A stretch of DNA of 57,079 nucleotides from Gnetum montanum (lineage: Eukaryota > Streptophyta > Gnetopsida > Gnetales > Gnetaceae), in NCBI GenBank assembly GCA_015680685.1, contig MNCI01008343.1, positions 56,470 through 113,548 of the forward strand, read 5' to 3'. The notes beneath the pieces were generated by a model. That model worked only from the letters and a program-made list of their open reading frames with translations. It was not told the origin of the DNA and did not search any database. Below are positions 23,264 to 35,677 of this stretch, in pieces. A program made the position numbers and the translations under genes. Each line of letters opens with the position of its first letter. The first letter of the stretch is position 1.

Positions 23264-25979
23264 TTGGTCCTGTGTGATTGCAAATGGCCTCTAAATGAGG
23301 ACAATAAAGAGGATCCTCTCAAGGTGCATCCAAATGACCAAGGAGAGCTAGAGATCAAGTGCCTCTTGAAGAACATGCAGAGCAAGAGGCACAATCATTT
23401 AGCATTCATCAAGAACTTCCTATCACTGCACAATTTGGGCATGCTGAAGGTGGAGAAGGTGGGGCACTTGAAAAGAAACAACATCTCACGTTGTCTCAGG
23501 AATGCTTTTAGGCAATTCGAGAAAGGTCCACGTCAGCAGCAATGATCGTGAAACTCAATTGTGGACCTTTTACCAAATTTTCCCTTGAGGCAGTTAAAGA
23601 TCAACTTAAATAATTTCCACTATGTCCTGTTCTCTCTAGGAGTGGAAATTGGTACTTGGGGGAGATGTACCAATTTTGGCATAATAAGGAAGAAGGCACC
23701 ACTATTAATATTGGTGGTATTCAATCAATTTCTCTACCAAGGCCATTTCGGAAGTTTTGAACTTTCTGAATACAGGGCCCAAGGTTGCTCACCTTTCCAC
23801 TCGTTCTAATGCTGATGCATGAAAAATATGGTTAAAAAGAGCATACAATAAAGAGGATAAAACATATGGAGAGCTCATGCTTGAAGAGAGAATCTATTTT
23901 AAAATTCGCACATATCACATTTTTTCAACAAAGGGATCGAATAGGATTTCCACCTATGCAACTAGAGGAAGTGCCATCTTGATGGGCAAGGTTGATGCCA
24001 ACCTACCCCATCTTTATCTCATAGAATTTTTAAGGAGGTTTGAAGAACATAAGACAGGGAAGTTTGCATTGCATTTTCCCTGCCTAATCAAGAAGCTATG
24101 TTGACATGTTGGAATTTTGGGGTACACCAATGACATCCCCAGAAAGGCTCAAAATGCCTCATTTGTTGAATTGCTAAAGCCATTGGCACCAAGGAAAGAT
24201 GCTGGTGTGACATTGGAGCCTAAGTAAGAGTAGATGGTTGGGCCCATTGCACCTCAAAATGCAGGTCCTAGCCAACTTTTGGATACAAGGCCCAATCAAC
24301 AATAGGAAGTGGGGCCCATAGGCCAGCAAGACTAACTGCCACTGCTACCGCAAGACTATTGACCATCGATGAACCATCTCCAAGCCATCACTGAATTGGT
24401 CAGTTGGGGAAGTTGTGATGAGGCAAATCTCTTCAACATCATTGATGATGTTGTACAGCCCATAGTCTCAATTGATCACACACAGGGTAAGGTTTCCATT
24501 CAAACAGGAGGAGGGGAATTACATTAGTCACAACAAATCTCTGGAAACACTGCATCTTTTCAAGTGCAATTAGAAACTGGTAAAGGTGCCATAGTAGTGG
24601 TTATGCAACACCAAGATGCAGTAGGAGCAGAAAAAGTGGTTGCAGACCACATCAAAGAATTGTTCAATGTCCCTGTTGTGCCACTAGTAGATTTTACAAG
24701 AGCACATGATGCTCAAACCTTGGTCAATCCCTCAATGACTCCTATAGATCATGAGGATGTTTTGGATCGGTTGCTGCAGATAGGACAAGTGATGATGTCC
24801 CTATTTGACATCCCTCAAGATGTCATAGCAACATAGTCAGACCTCATCTATACAAAAAGAAAGCTGGTCATGGCAGAGGTTAGGGCTAAACATGTAGAGG
24901 AGGAGTTGAAAAGACTCCAAGAGAAGTTTGTCGCCCTACAAGCTGCATAGCGGGATGTTTCTGAATTCATCCCTGTAGACCAGCTAGAGTCCTTTCGAAT
25001 GGAGCAGTTGAATAAATTGCTAGAAGAGAATAAAAGAGTAGTAGGGGAAAAAGAGGAGGTTGATTAGGATGCTTCAAAGGCACAATCTTAAACGTATGCA
25101 CATGTCAAAGCACTCAAGGCCTTATAAGAAGAAAATAAACAACTTGCCACCAAAAATCTTCAGTTGACTACAATAGAAAAACATAAGAATGTTCTCGAGA
25201 AGAATTTTTAGCAAATGTGAGAATAACTAATAAGGGTCAACCAGAACATGAATCACTTAGCTAGAGAAAATAGAACCCTCTCAATGAAGGAGGTATGCAC
25301 AATCTATCAAAAGATGGCCATTCAAATGAGCGCGTCGCAGAATGAGGTTAAGGAACATGAGAAACTAAAAGAGCATTTCAGAGATCACATGGGGATGTAC
25401 ATGTAGATTATTGATAAAGAAATCCATATGGCCAAAGCCCACATCAACACTCTCAATGCCTAGAATGCTGACTTGCAAGCCATATTGGATACTTATGCTT
25501 TCATCCACCAAGCAGAACTAAAGAGTTGGGACCTGCAGATACAAGATCTCACTGAGTACATGGAGTTGGCAAAACTACAATATGCCAACTTGGCTATGTT
25601 GACAACAAGACACCCAAGGATAGAATTAGAGAAGTAGGTAGCAACCACCTATGCTAAGTATGAAGCAGAATTTGCTGAACACAAGAAGACACTGCAGAGA
25701 TTAGAGGTAGCAAATTCCAAATTAGAGGTGGTCAAGACTAGCTACCAAGGACAAAAAGATATTGTGGTAGATTTGGATCAATGGCTCACAAATTACCAAG
25801 AATGTAAGGACAAAGCTAGATCTTATGAAGAGGAACGATGGTTGTTTGCGGCTTGGTACATCAAGGCCAATCAGATGTTCCCGCAACTATCATGCCCATG
25901 GGAGGTGCTGACTCCATCAAATATTGGAGCATTAGCATGGACGACACAAGATCCCTGGACCAAAGAAGAAAAGCTTTAG
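23264..25979 (+). pseudogene. E4 extra ORF: possible plant-transposon-protein domain plus long coiled coil
   Basis: A degenerate coding region without pol motifs lies between the internal promoter-like module and the 3' LTR. From 23264 to about 23809 one frame is mostly open; after a shift, a second frame runs from about 23700 to 25979, interrupted by many stops, chiefly TAG and TAA. The segment around 23880-24140 (GKVDANLPHLYLIEFLRR, then GKFALHFPCLIKKLC) resembles, from memory, the 'putative plant transposon protein' domain found beside plant retroelements. From about 24840 the sequence is heptad-rich (VEEELKRLQEKF, QLNKLLEENKR, KKTLQRLEVANSKLEV), a long coiled coil. A compact C-terminal part ends DPWTKEEKL. 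Extra ORFs near the 3' LTR are known in plant Ty3/gypsy elements; function is unknown. Confidence 0.55.
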
Positions 25980-26251
25980 GTGTTCCTTTAGAGACATCCA
26001 TTTCCAAAGCCTAGAGCACAATATAAAGGGAAGAGGCCCATGGAGGAGCCAATGCTGCCAAGAACCACATAAGTTCCAACAATTTTTTCTTTTGTAATTT
26101 TGTGTCTGTGTCCTAATTTTGTTTTGTTTAAATCCACACTGCAACATGAAGTGATTCCTAGTTAGTTAATAATCCCATACCTATCCATTGTGTAATCAAA
26201 GGAACTCATTTTCATTTTGATTATTTGACTCGAGGACAAGTTGTTATTTAG

Positions 26252-26262
26252 TCATGGGGATA
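26252..26262 (+). other. E4 polypurine tract
   Basis: TCATGGGGATA immediately precedes the 3' LTR. The same short purine motif precedes the 3' LTRs of E1 (GTCATGGGGTTA) and E2 (TCATGGGGGTA), which marks it as the plus-strand priming site. Confidence 0.8.
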
Positions 26263-27129
26263 TGATGAATCATGGTTTGTTAGACCCCAATATCAGATCT
26301 GCGATATCGGGTACGTGATATTGTAGCCTAGATGACGATATCAAATACACGATATCATGATTCATGTGTAGGCCTATAAATATAGCATTCAAGTGCACAA
26401 GAAGGGGAGTCAGTTGATAAGTCTTAGGGCAGAGTCTTTTTGTTAGTTTTCAATTAGTTTCCAATTCCTTCCCCAGTGCATGCCCGCAGTGTGATAATTG
26501 TAATTGTACAAAACCTTTGTTCGAGTGTGATGTACTTGGACACGCACACAATTGGCAATAAAGATCGAGATCACTCCATCATTGCAACATTCACTTAGCT
26601 TTTAATTGTTTAATTATTGATTATTATTTATTGTGTTCTTAGTTAATATTTCTCTTATCATCATTTACCATTTCTATTATCAAATGTGGAATGAGTACGT
26701 CTTAATCACAAACATTTAAGTGTAACTACTTGGTAACCTAGTAGCATCTCTAGTAGTGCTTCGAGTAATGTGTGCTTGGTAATCCTAGAAGTAGCACACA
26801 AAGTCCAAGATGCGTATGGATGATTAAGGACGGATGCTCATCACACTTAGGCTAGTTTAGACTTTGTTTCCTATTGCTTGTTAGTTTAATCAAGATTATT
26901 TTCAACTATCTCTAGGAGTAGCATAGTATTAGAAACCACATCATACACCTCACTTTGAGTTAAACCATACGTGATAAAGCAAATACTAGTCCAAGTGGGA
27001 AGATAGTGAACCATGATCAATGTGTACCTATCTAGGTGCCCTAACTAGTCTATCTATGGAGTTTGACTGGATCATGCGTACATGCTCATATTCATATGGT
27101 TAAGCGTAGGGATACCTTGCTGTTCATCA
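26263..27129 (+). repeat. E4 3' LTR
   Basis: An 867-bp LTR from TGATGAATCATGG to TGTTCATCA. U3 carries GATATC-type boxes and TATAAATA; AATAAAGATC near 26560 is a likely polyadenylation signal. It is uninterrupted at the site where the 5' LTR carries a solo LTR. It is followed by the target duplication GCTAC. Confidence 0.93.
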
Positions 27130-27134
27130 GCTAC

Positions 27135-27899
27135 AATAGTGAACCATTGTCAAGTGTTAAATAGATTCATTATTATATAATTCCAAACATTCTTCTATCT
27201 TGAATAGTTATTTTCCATCTCTGTACTAGGCATGTACATTAAGGACAACATAGACCTAGTTAGGGGCACCAACATGATTGAGATTTGGGAATCATTGATG
27301 TAGATCTTTATAGTTGTTTTGTACTTTTTGTAATTCATTTGCATTATGTTATTTGTAATTTTGATATTATGTTTTTTATTGCATTTTGTTTCATGTTTTC
27401 TTTTATACATTATATTATCATGGTATGTGTATTGATGCTCCTTGTAGCAAGGAACTTCTCATGCATCCTAGCGCAAGAGGGGGTGTACTCAGGGATAATC
27501 TTTGATAGTTGTAGATCTAGTAGCATGGAGACATGCTCAGGAGGAGTAGAAACATGCTCATAAGAAACATGTGAAGCATGAGATCTAGGAAAGGTTCCCT
27601 ACAATGCCATTGAGGGCATATAGTAACTTCAAACCCCTTATGGAACTAGTGAATTCAACAGTTACAGCTTCTTTGATATTGCAGAACTTAGAGTTTTTCT
27701 TGATAAGAGATGAGGTGTTTTATAAGTAGGAGGCTTGACAATTCTACTTGACATTTTAGAGGACCTTGCTTATGCCATGGACTTTTTAGGTTGGTACTAG
27801 GTCCTATGACATTGGTGAGGCCCTTGTTGCTAAGGTCCTTGAGATGTAAGTGAGACCAAACAAACAATAGTTGTAGTAGCATCATCAAAGAGGAAGATT
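27135..27899. other. flank of E4, probable old retroelement DNA
   Basis: No feature can be firmly supported. Weak reading frames near 27620-27860 may be the upstream part of the broken ORF at 27900-29665. Confidence 0.35.
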
Positions 27900-29665
27900 G
27901 AGTTAGTTGAGCTCTTTCTTAACATAGCGATGAATGAGATAAGATGGCTATATAAGAATCTTTCTGAAAGAAGGGTTCTTGTAAGGGTAGTGATGATGAA
28001 CATTATGGGTAGCTCTCAAGTCATGCATGTCATGTCCTTTGGCATGTTGGTGATGAGTGACTTGGAGGGTTCTTGCATCCTCAATTATCCATTTATCATT
28101 TTGTCCATAATGGAGTTAGTGGTCTAAGATACCAATGGGGTTTCCTCCCCATCAATGATATTGGTGTCGTATCAACATTTTCAGAATTGGCCACCTACCC
28201 TACCTATCAAGGAGAATGTTGCATGGGGCAAGGACTAGTTCTTGAATTTTGTATGTGTCTTTTACATTTAGCAGCTACCCAATACATGGTATGAGGAGGT
28301 CCAGTGAATTCCTAAACCACATTGATGAGTGGCGAGGTACCCCTACACTCAACCATATGAATACGAGTGTTTTCATGCATGATCCAGTTAAACTCCGCAA
28401 ATGGACTAGTTGTGGCACCTAGACAGTTATCCTTAGGTTGTAGTTCGCTGTCTTCCCACTTGGACTAGTATTATATTTGTCACATATGGTTTAGTTCAGA
28501 GTGAGGTGTATGATGTATTCCTAATCTAATGCTACTCCTGAAGGTAATGGAAAATAATATTAAATTAACTAATCTAGGAGAGAGAGGGTAAGAGAATCTA
28601 ATCTAGCCTAAGTGCGATGAGCATCCGTTCCTTGATTATCTGTACACATCTTGGACTTCATGCATGACTACTACTGGGATTAGCAAGCACAGATGCTAGG
28701 TATGCCACTGGGTTACCAAGTAGTCATACTTAAATGCTCGTAATCAAGTCGTACTCATTCCGCATTCTAGGGTGAGAGAGACTAATTAGGAAAGCAGTAA
28801 ATAACAATTAAATAAATAAATAAATAAAGTGACTGCTGCAATGATGAAGTAATCTTGATCTTTATTGCTGGTCATGTGCATGTCCAAGTACATCACACTC
28901 GAATAAAGAATGTTGTACAATTACATTCACCACACTGCGGGCATACATGGGAAAAATAATCTATCTCTAGAGGGATCAAACTACCAGAGTTTAGCTACAA
29001 TCTAACCCTAAGGTGTGAAACAAGGGAGAGCCACCTCTTATTTATAGAACTGGTGGCGGACTGCGATATCGTGTACGTGATATCATAGGGGAAGACGCGA
29101 TATCGCGGCCCATGTGATATCGCATCCCATCATACATGTTCATGGAGATGGGGGTAGAGCTACTTGGAGGGCCCACTATGCCAAGATATAGCAGCAGAAA
29201 CCATAACAGTAGCAGGGTACAATGACTATTAACCAATATTTGATGGGAGTCAAAGCTCAACTCATGGCCCAATTGGATGCCTTATAGGCAAGTCTCATTA
29301 CACATTGTAATGATATGAAGACGTGTCTTCATGCCTGCTACAATTGACTTGAGAGAAGGTAATACCAGTTGGCCTCTAATATGGAGATCCTAGGGCATCA
29401 TTTATTTTCTAAGATGAGGGAGCTACACTAGACAGTTATTCACTAGGAGATTGGTATATCAATGGACTTGAAGTTTACACCCATGGGATCCCCGATCACT
29501 GATGTAGACTAGGTTGGCCCATATAGCCCTACAAACCAAGTGGATGATGAAGTGATGGAAGAGAATTTCATGAGTGAGGAGGCTAGCAATAATGCACCTC
29601 AACCTTCTCCTTCAACAAATGCTCTTGTATCCCCTTTAGGGGAAGGCTCAACTCCTCTAGCTTGA
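27900..29665 (+). pseudogene. broken retroelement ORF of unknown class, split by a solo LTR
   Basis: Open stretches at 27930-28110 (including NYPFIILSIMELVV) and 29243-29665 (141 codons with a few stops, from MGVKAQLMAQLDAL to EGSTPLA) lie on the two sides of the solo LTR at 28323-29132. The first part faintly resembles the domain in the E4 extra ORF. The second is a helical segment followed by a Pro/Ser-rich acidic tail (NNAPQPSPSTN), like the end of ORFs in other plant LTR elements. Not assignable with confidence; chance open frames remain possible. Confidence 0.35.
28323..29132 (-). repeat. solo LTR, minus orientation
   Basis: An 810-bp LTR; in plus coordinates it begins TGATGAGTGGCG and ends CCCATCA. 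Flanks are CACAT (28318-28322) and TACAT (29133-29137), a 5-bp duplication with one change. It contains the U3 dyad with two substitutions (29065-29084) and an AAATAAAT microsatellite near 28806-28827 that is private to this copy. Confidence 0.92.
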
Positions 29666-31635
29666 GCATTTTGTTTTCCACTTCTTCTTTTCCTTCTTTC
29701 TTTTTATATGTTTTGAGATGTTATGATAGAGGGGATTGATTCCATTATGTGCTTTATTATTTATTGTATTCTTATTAATTCACATATGTTCTTTCGCTCT
29801 CTTTTATCAGGGCAATAAAGAGCTAGTTAGGCGCTATGTTAGGATGTGAATTGATGCTTTTTGCACCTGGTTTTCTCCATTTTTTAGACTTGGGTAGATA
29901 GTTGTGAGCTCACGCAACCCAAAACCACCTATAGTCTAGCGTCTTAGCTCAAAACTTGATCTCCAATGAGTTTTGAACGTCTTCAAGGAAACAATACTTA
30001 TCCTAAGATTGCTAAGAGTCAATTTTCAGAAGACAAAGGATTGAGGAATAAGTGGAGTTAGCTTTAAATGGAGATGGGGGAAGCATAGGAAGTTGAATTT
30101 AAGATTGGTAAGGTACTGCATGCTTATGCGACCAACATGAGCTCATAACATAATTTTTTCCAAATGCAATTTGTAGCCACTTACAACTTATTTTGTAACA
30201 GAAATTTGAAATCCATTAGTACGAGTACTTGCAACTCACATCCTAGTTGTAGTCATCATGGATATTTTGGCCTAATTGATCACTCAATCATTGGGAAAAA
30301 TTGACTGAGACTGCTAATCATAGTCCCTTGTAGCTATTGATTAACTTGATGACTCTTCTTTGGGTAGGAAGCTACGACCCAACTATGACTGACACCTTAT
30401 TCACAATCGTTAGCCAGAAGTTATTGCAACCATCAACTAAAGCCATTTTCATGTCAGATTGAAGTTGAACTATAAGAGGATAAATAGAGAGACATAGAGA
30501 GAGACATATATAGCAATAGATACTTAGAGAACTTGAAGATATGGAATTTAAGTTTGTTAATGATATTGTTGTAATGAGATTATTATATTGAATTTGAATA
30601 ATAAGATAGTCATATCTTTTATAAGAGTAAATTAATGTTAAGTATTCTTCATCGTAATTCTAACAACCTTACCCTCACGTAACTCATAGTCCTTTGTTTG
30701 ATTAATTTCCACATTCTATAGTGCAAGAACACAACAACAAAAAACCTAATAATGCCCTAGCATCTAAAAAATCTAAAAAAGAACTCATCCATGAGATTTG
30801 GCAAAAATGAGAGAGAGAGAGAGAGGTGAATACAATGCAATAAAATAAAAATAAAATAAGAGATAAGGGTTAGAGAAAACTTGATTGTGATTTTTTAGAA
30901 ATGTAGTACCCCTTGAGATATGTTTTATTGAAAAGATTTGAATATTGATTACCATTTGAAGCTACTAGATAGTATGCTTCATTTTTCAAGACTCTTAATG
31001 ATGATGAAGAGATCTTGTCAATTTAAAGAGAACTTAGATGTCATAGCATTCGGGAAATGTCATATGATAAGATCACCTTCTTTGATTTCTCTTAGTCAAA
31101 CATGCTTATTATGGTGAAGGCACATAGCTTCTTAATGATTCTAAATGTCATTTGCAAATAACAATATATATCTAGCTAAAATTCCCCCAATTGGATATAG
31201 ATAGAGTGCTGTGAATGATAGTGGTTAGGCTAATAATAGTTTGAAGATAAGTAAGATGATGGTGATTAGGCTTAGGGTTGATTAAGGGATAACTTTCTCA
31301 TAGGAATTGGGAAATAATGATAAATGAATGATGTAAAGAAAGAGGAAGGAGAGATGGCAACCATAGGAACTAAAGAGGTGATGCCTTTTGGGGAAGGGAT
31401 ATAAAAGATGAATAGTGGTGGGACAGATTTTTCCTACTGATGATCTAGTAGAGATAGAGATTGATTAAGAGGAAGATTATAACATGGAGAATTTTTTGCT
31501 ATTTTTTTTGTTTTTTTATAACATTGATGTAAACATGAAAAGAGAAATTTCTAGCTAAAATACTATGTAAATCATGTATGTGAGGAAGGAAAGTGAATAT
31601 GATAAAGAGTGTTGTTTTCTTTTTCTTTTTCTTTC
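29666..31635. other. AT-rich DNA, no gene recognised
   Basis: Contains a GA microsatellite at about 30809-30825 and many short broken frames. It may include more of the old retroelement to the left, but no domain or LTR boundary was identified. Confidence 0.4.
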
Positions 31636-31640
31636 CTATG

Positions 31641-32416
31641 TGATGGGCCACGATATCGCGTACGCAATATCATAGCCCACTGCAATGTCTATAAATAAGA
31701 GGTAGCTTTCCCTATTTTAGGCACTTAGACTTAGACTTTAGCCAAACTATAACAGTTTTACCATTCCAGAGTTAGAATAATTTCCATGTGCTTGTAGTAG
31801 GAGTCTTAAAGTGAACAGATCTTTATTCGAGCAAATTGTACCTGAGCACACATTTGTGTACGGAAATAAAGATGAACTTTCTGATAAACCTTGCAGCATG
31901 TGGACTAAGCTAAATAGGAATTTATTATTTTTAAATGTTTAAATGCTTTCCTATATAATTAATCTCTCTAAACCCTTGACTATCTTAGTTAAGTGCACTC
32001 AGTACGACCGCTTCGAGCACGTGTGTAACGCTTAGTAACCCAGTAACGAGTAGCGTTTGGTAATCCCAGCAGCGTTGCACTAGTTCAGGGTGTGTGCGGC
32101 AAGTGGGAATGGATACTGGTGCTAGGACAATTAGAACTTAGTTAGTGAATAGTTAATGAAAGTTAGTCATTTAGTTCTCTTCACCTTTCCCTATTAGCAT
32201 AGACATTAAAAAGATAAAAGATATAAAAATCATATACCTCAAGCTTACTTAACCATACAACTGTGACAATACAAGTAAGTTTGGGAAGACATCGATTGAT
32301 TGACCTTAAGTGTTCCATTAAGGTGCGTAAGCACTTAGTCCTTGGAGTTCGACCGGATCTTGCGTGAGACGCTCGTATTCATATGGTTGAGTGTAGGGGT
32401 ACCTCGCCACTCATCA
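31641..32416 (+). repeat. solo LTR, plus orientation
   Basis: A 776-bp LTR from TGATGGGCCACG to CTCATCA, with a perfect 5-bp duplication CTATG at 31636-31640 and 32417-32421. U3 dyad at 31652-31671 (one mismatch), then TATAAATAAGAGG. It is the shortest LTR here because the internal repeat modules are missing. Confidence 0.95.
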
Positions 32417-32421
32417 CTATG

Positions 32422-32999
32422 TTTATGGTCTTTTAGTTTTTGTATGTTTATGTTTCTAGTTTTATCTTTTTATGGGATTTTTAGTTTCATCCATTTTTAT
32501 GTTTTTTTTATTTTTCATGGTTTTAGATTTTCAATAATTAAGACATAAAACAAAATAATATAAAAAGCTAGATAAAAGAAAATAATGTAATTGAAAAGAT
32601 TATAAAGTAAAATAAAAGGAACAACATGACTATGATTAAGATAAAAGCTAGAATAATGAAATAAAAGAAGGAAAATAACAAGCTAAAGATAAGGTGAGGT
32701 GAATTGCAACTAGGGGACATATTAGTGATGGTTTTCTTGGCTTTGGAATAGATAGAACCTTTAAAATTTTAAACATATCCTATGATATCAACTTCACTAA
32801 AGCCTAGATCTATAAATTCAAAAGAGTTATAGAATCATGGGATACTAAATTTAGATTCATTAGTTTTTCCTGATGATGATATTTGGTCTATAGTAATAAG
32901 TTAAGAACTTGGTGTAGCTTCTTCTAAGATATTAAGATAAGAAATAATAGGGACTTCAAGTTCTACATGTATGATTGCTTCCCTATCTTTACATGGGAA
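32422..32999. other. AT-rich DNA flanking a solo LTR
   Basis: T-rich then A-rich sequence without recognisable features. It may be further decayed pol sequence of the minus-strand element at 33000-35340. Confidence 0.35.
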
Positions 33000-35340
33000 T
33001 ACACAGGGAAGGTAATAACATGTTGTAAAGCTAAGTAAGGCCTATCTAGTACAACATTGATTCTTAGAAAGTCTTTATTAATTGCAAAGAAATCTTTTGA
33101 AGTAATTCAATTTCCAACTAAGAAGGGCAACTTAATCATGTATATAACCTCTATTCTAGCTCTACTAAATGAAATTTAAGTAGAATTATGGTTAGATTAT
33201 GTGACTTGTTTTTTTGATTCTAAGGCTTTAATGAAAACCAATAAGATGACATTAGATCTAGCTTCATTAGCTATTCGCCCCAAGGGTAGCAATACATTAT
33301 TCCCAATCCATATTGTGATGTAGATGGGATGCTGACACGTGATACTCATTGTAAGATGAATCTTAATATTCTCTCTTTTGAATAGTAAGTAATTTAGTTT
33401 AGAATATGGAGCATTAAGCATTGATGAAATGGCTTAAGTATGAGTTTGGATATCCATAAAAATGTTGATAGATTTAAGGAGCTCTACCAATGTCAAGAGA
33501 TATTTTTAAAAGATTGAAATAAGGTCAAAGAGAGAAAGATTATACCTCTTTGACTTCATTGTCATAGTGATTTGGCATAAAGCCTAATTCTCTAATTATG
33601 AATTTTTAGGAGGAGGAGACGTTAGAGGAATAGTTGTTGATGAAATTTTTGGAATAGCTAGCGAAGTAGTTCTTGGAGAGGACACATTTTTTTTCTATTG
33701 TTGGGAAGGTTGCTTGCTAGTTTTATCCTTCTCCTTCCCTTTGTCATTTAATGTTGCTTCATTTTATGCCCTTGTGAGAATTTTGATGGATGATGAAAGA
33801 GTAGGTAGAATAGATGGTTCTTGTAACTTGGGTAAGGAAGAAGAGTAAAATGGTGATGATGCAACATATGATAGGACAAATATGAACTAGTCTAGATGAT
33901 GTAGGTAAAGATAACCAATTTCTTAGATGGAAAGGAGGATAATTAAATATGGCATTTGAGTATGTAAAAGCTACATCATAGTGGGATGCCATATCAATAA
34001 TAAATGAAGCTCTACACATACTTTAAGTTATGGAAGCATTAGTATTATCTAAGGAAAGATTAATAACAAAAGAATTTTTGGGCCTTAGTAGATGCTTATG
34101 GATAGGTAATTGGGAATTATTCTAGAAGGATTCTATTTGAACAACAAAGAGGATTTTAGAATAGTTACCTTTGGATTTGAAACAAAAAGCAAAGATTCTC
34201 TTGGAGTCAATGTTCAAAGGATCTTGAAAGATTTGCATGTTTTGATTACTAGGCTATACTAGTATGTTAAAAACAATCTTTTTTTTCCACCAGTGCCTAA
34301 AAATCATCTTTGAGAGTGTGATAATCATCAATATCATGTCTTGTAGCCTCATGGTAATAACAAAATTGGTTAGAATTATCCCACTTTGGGATGGGTGGAT
34401 CTTCTTCCACCTATTAAAAAGAATCAATAGTCAAAGTTTGTAGTATTCTAAATATGCCCTTATCTAGTCCATGACATGTTTTAGTGCGATATGTCATTTC
34501 TTTAGTAGTATGTTGTATAGTTGTATGTATATCATTGGAAACTTTTCATATTTTGACTTCTCCTTAGGTTGTCTCCTTTGTTGGCCTCTGTTTGATAAGT
34601 TTTTTCCAATTCCACTAGGCTTGGAATTCATGCTCATGTTTTCATAATTATTTTCCATGCACTCGTGAAGGCTTTCTTTTTACCTACTGCTTATTAACCT
34701 TGTTACAAAAGTTAGCCCATTCCAGATCATTATGTTGATGATCGCCTCCTCAATTTGCTTTACTAAAGTGATGCCATCATGGAGGCTAAGTAGCTTGGGA
34801 TAGACTAGCTTGTCCTTGATATAGTCATTAACAACCCCTTTAAAAATCTCTAATAGCTGGTTATTATGAAGCTTACTCATTATGGATGAGTAAGCTTCAT
34901 TATGGCCAAAGTTCAACTAGAGATGAACTTAGAGAGAGAATCATTGAGCTTGATGGCTAGGAACTTTTGTAGTATTTCACCCTTTCTAATGTTATATTTT
35001 AATCTCTTTACAAAGGCTATGAAGAGTTTTTCTAAGAAAGTAATGAACCCCTAAAGCAAGGCTCTATGCCATTCAAGCGCTTTGCTTGTTAGTGAGTTTG
35101 AAAAACTCCTTAGAATGATGTGAGGATGGTTAGCCAATAGCATGCACTCATTATTGAAGATGACAACATGGTTTTTAGGATTAGATTTCCCAATGTACTT
35201 AGTGAAGTTAGATAATGAGACTTTCTTGAAAGCCTAGGAAAATGGGATTAATGAACTAATAGGATCTACAAGGAGTTGGATAATAGAAACCATAGGATTG
35301 CCCCCATGTAATGTTATGGCTTTTCGTGTTTAATCCTCAT
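33000..35340 (-). pseudogene. degenerate gag-protease region of a different Ty3/gypsy element
   Basis: Reading the minus strand from 35340 downward, fragments in changing frames give: KYIGKSNPKNHVVIFNNE, then SNSLTSKALEWHRALL and KRLKYNIRKGEILQKFL (Ty3-type Gag core); near 34285-34410 FCYYHEATRHDIDDYHTLK, a zinc-knuckle-like CxxxH spacing common in plant Gag; and near 33010-33130 NVVLDRPYLALQHVITFP, like the C-terminal ILGRPWLH segment of retropepsins. It differs from the E1-E4 Gag and recalls Tat-type elements, which is a guess. Many stops; no LTRs were identified. E1 inserted beside it. Confidence 0.55.
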
Positions 35341-35677
35341 TAACTTATACTCTAGATGATAAATATTGAAGAAAGAGCATTAGTTTAGATGGAACACTAG
35401 GGATATTTAGAATGAAATGATTACTCAAAATGAGATTATGGACAAGTAAGACTAGCTAGGAAGCTACAACAATGAGCATGGAAAAAGGTTGTGTAACACC
35501 ATGCTAGAAAAAATATTGGAAAGGTGGAGAAAATAATAGTGAAACTTAATGCTATTAAATTGGTGGTGTTAGAGATGATGATTGATATAAGTATAATAAT
35601 GGATTGGGATTTTGAACCTATGTATAGGTATTAGATTGATAACAATCATGCTTGGAAACAAGCTATATATTGGTGGT

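Larger units (their letters stand above)
16992..27129 (+). mobile_element. E4: complete but non-autonomous-looking Athila-like LTR retrotransposon
   Basis: A full element is bounded by LTRs at 16992-18804 (interrupted by a solo LTR) and 26263-27129. It is flanked by the 5-bp duplication GCTAC at 16987-16991 and 27130-27134. Order: 5' LTR, PBS (18806-18823), gag remnant (18937-21296), pol-less spacer, internal promoter-like module (22701-22762), extra ORF remnant (23264-25979), polypurine tract (26252-26262), 3' LTR. No protease, RT, RNase H or integrase motif was found, so mobility would need enzymes from a relative. Gag homology to E1, E2 and E3 places it in the same lineage. All reading frames are broken, so it is an old insertion. 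Confidence 0.9.
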
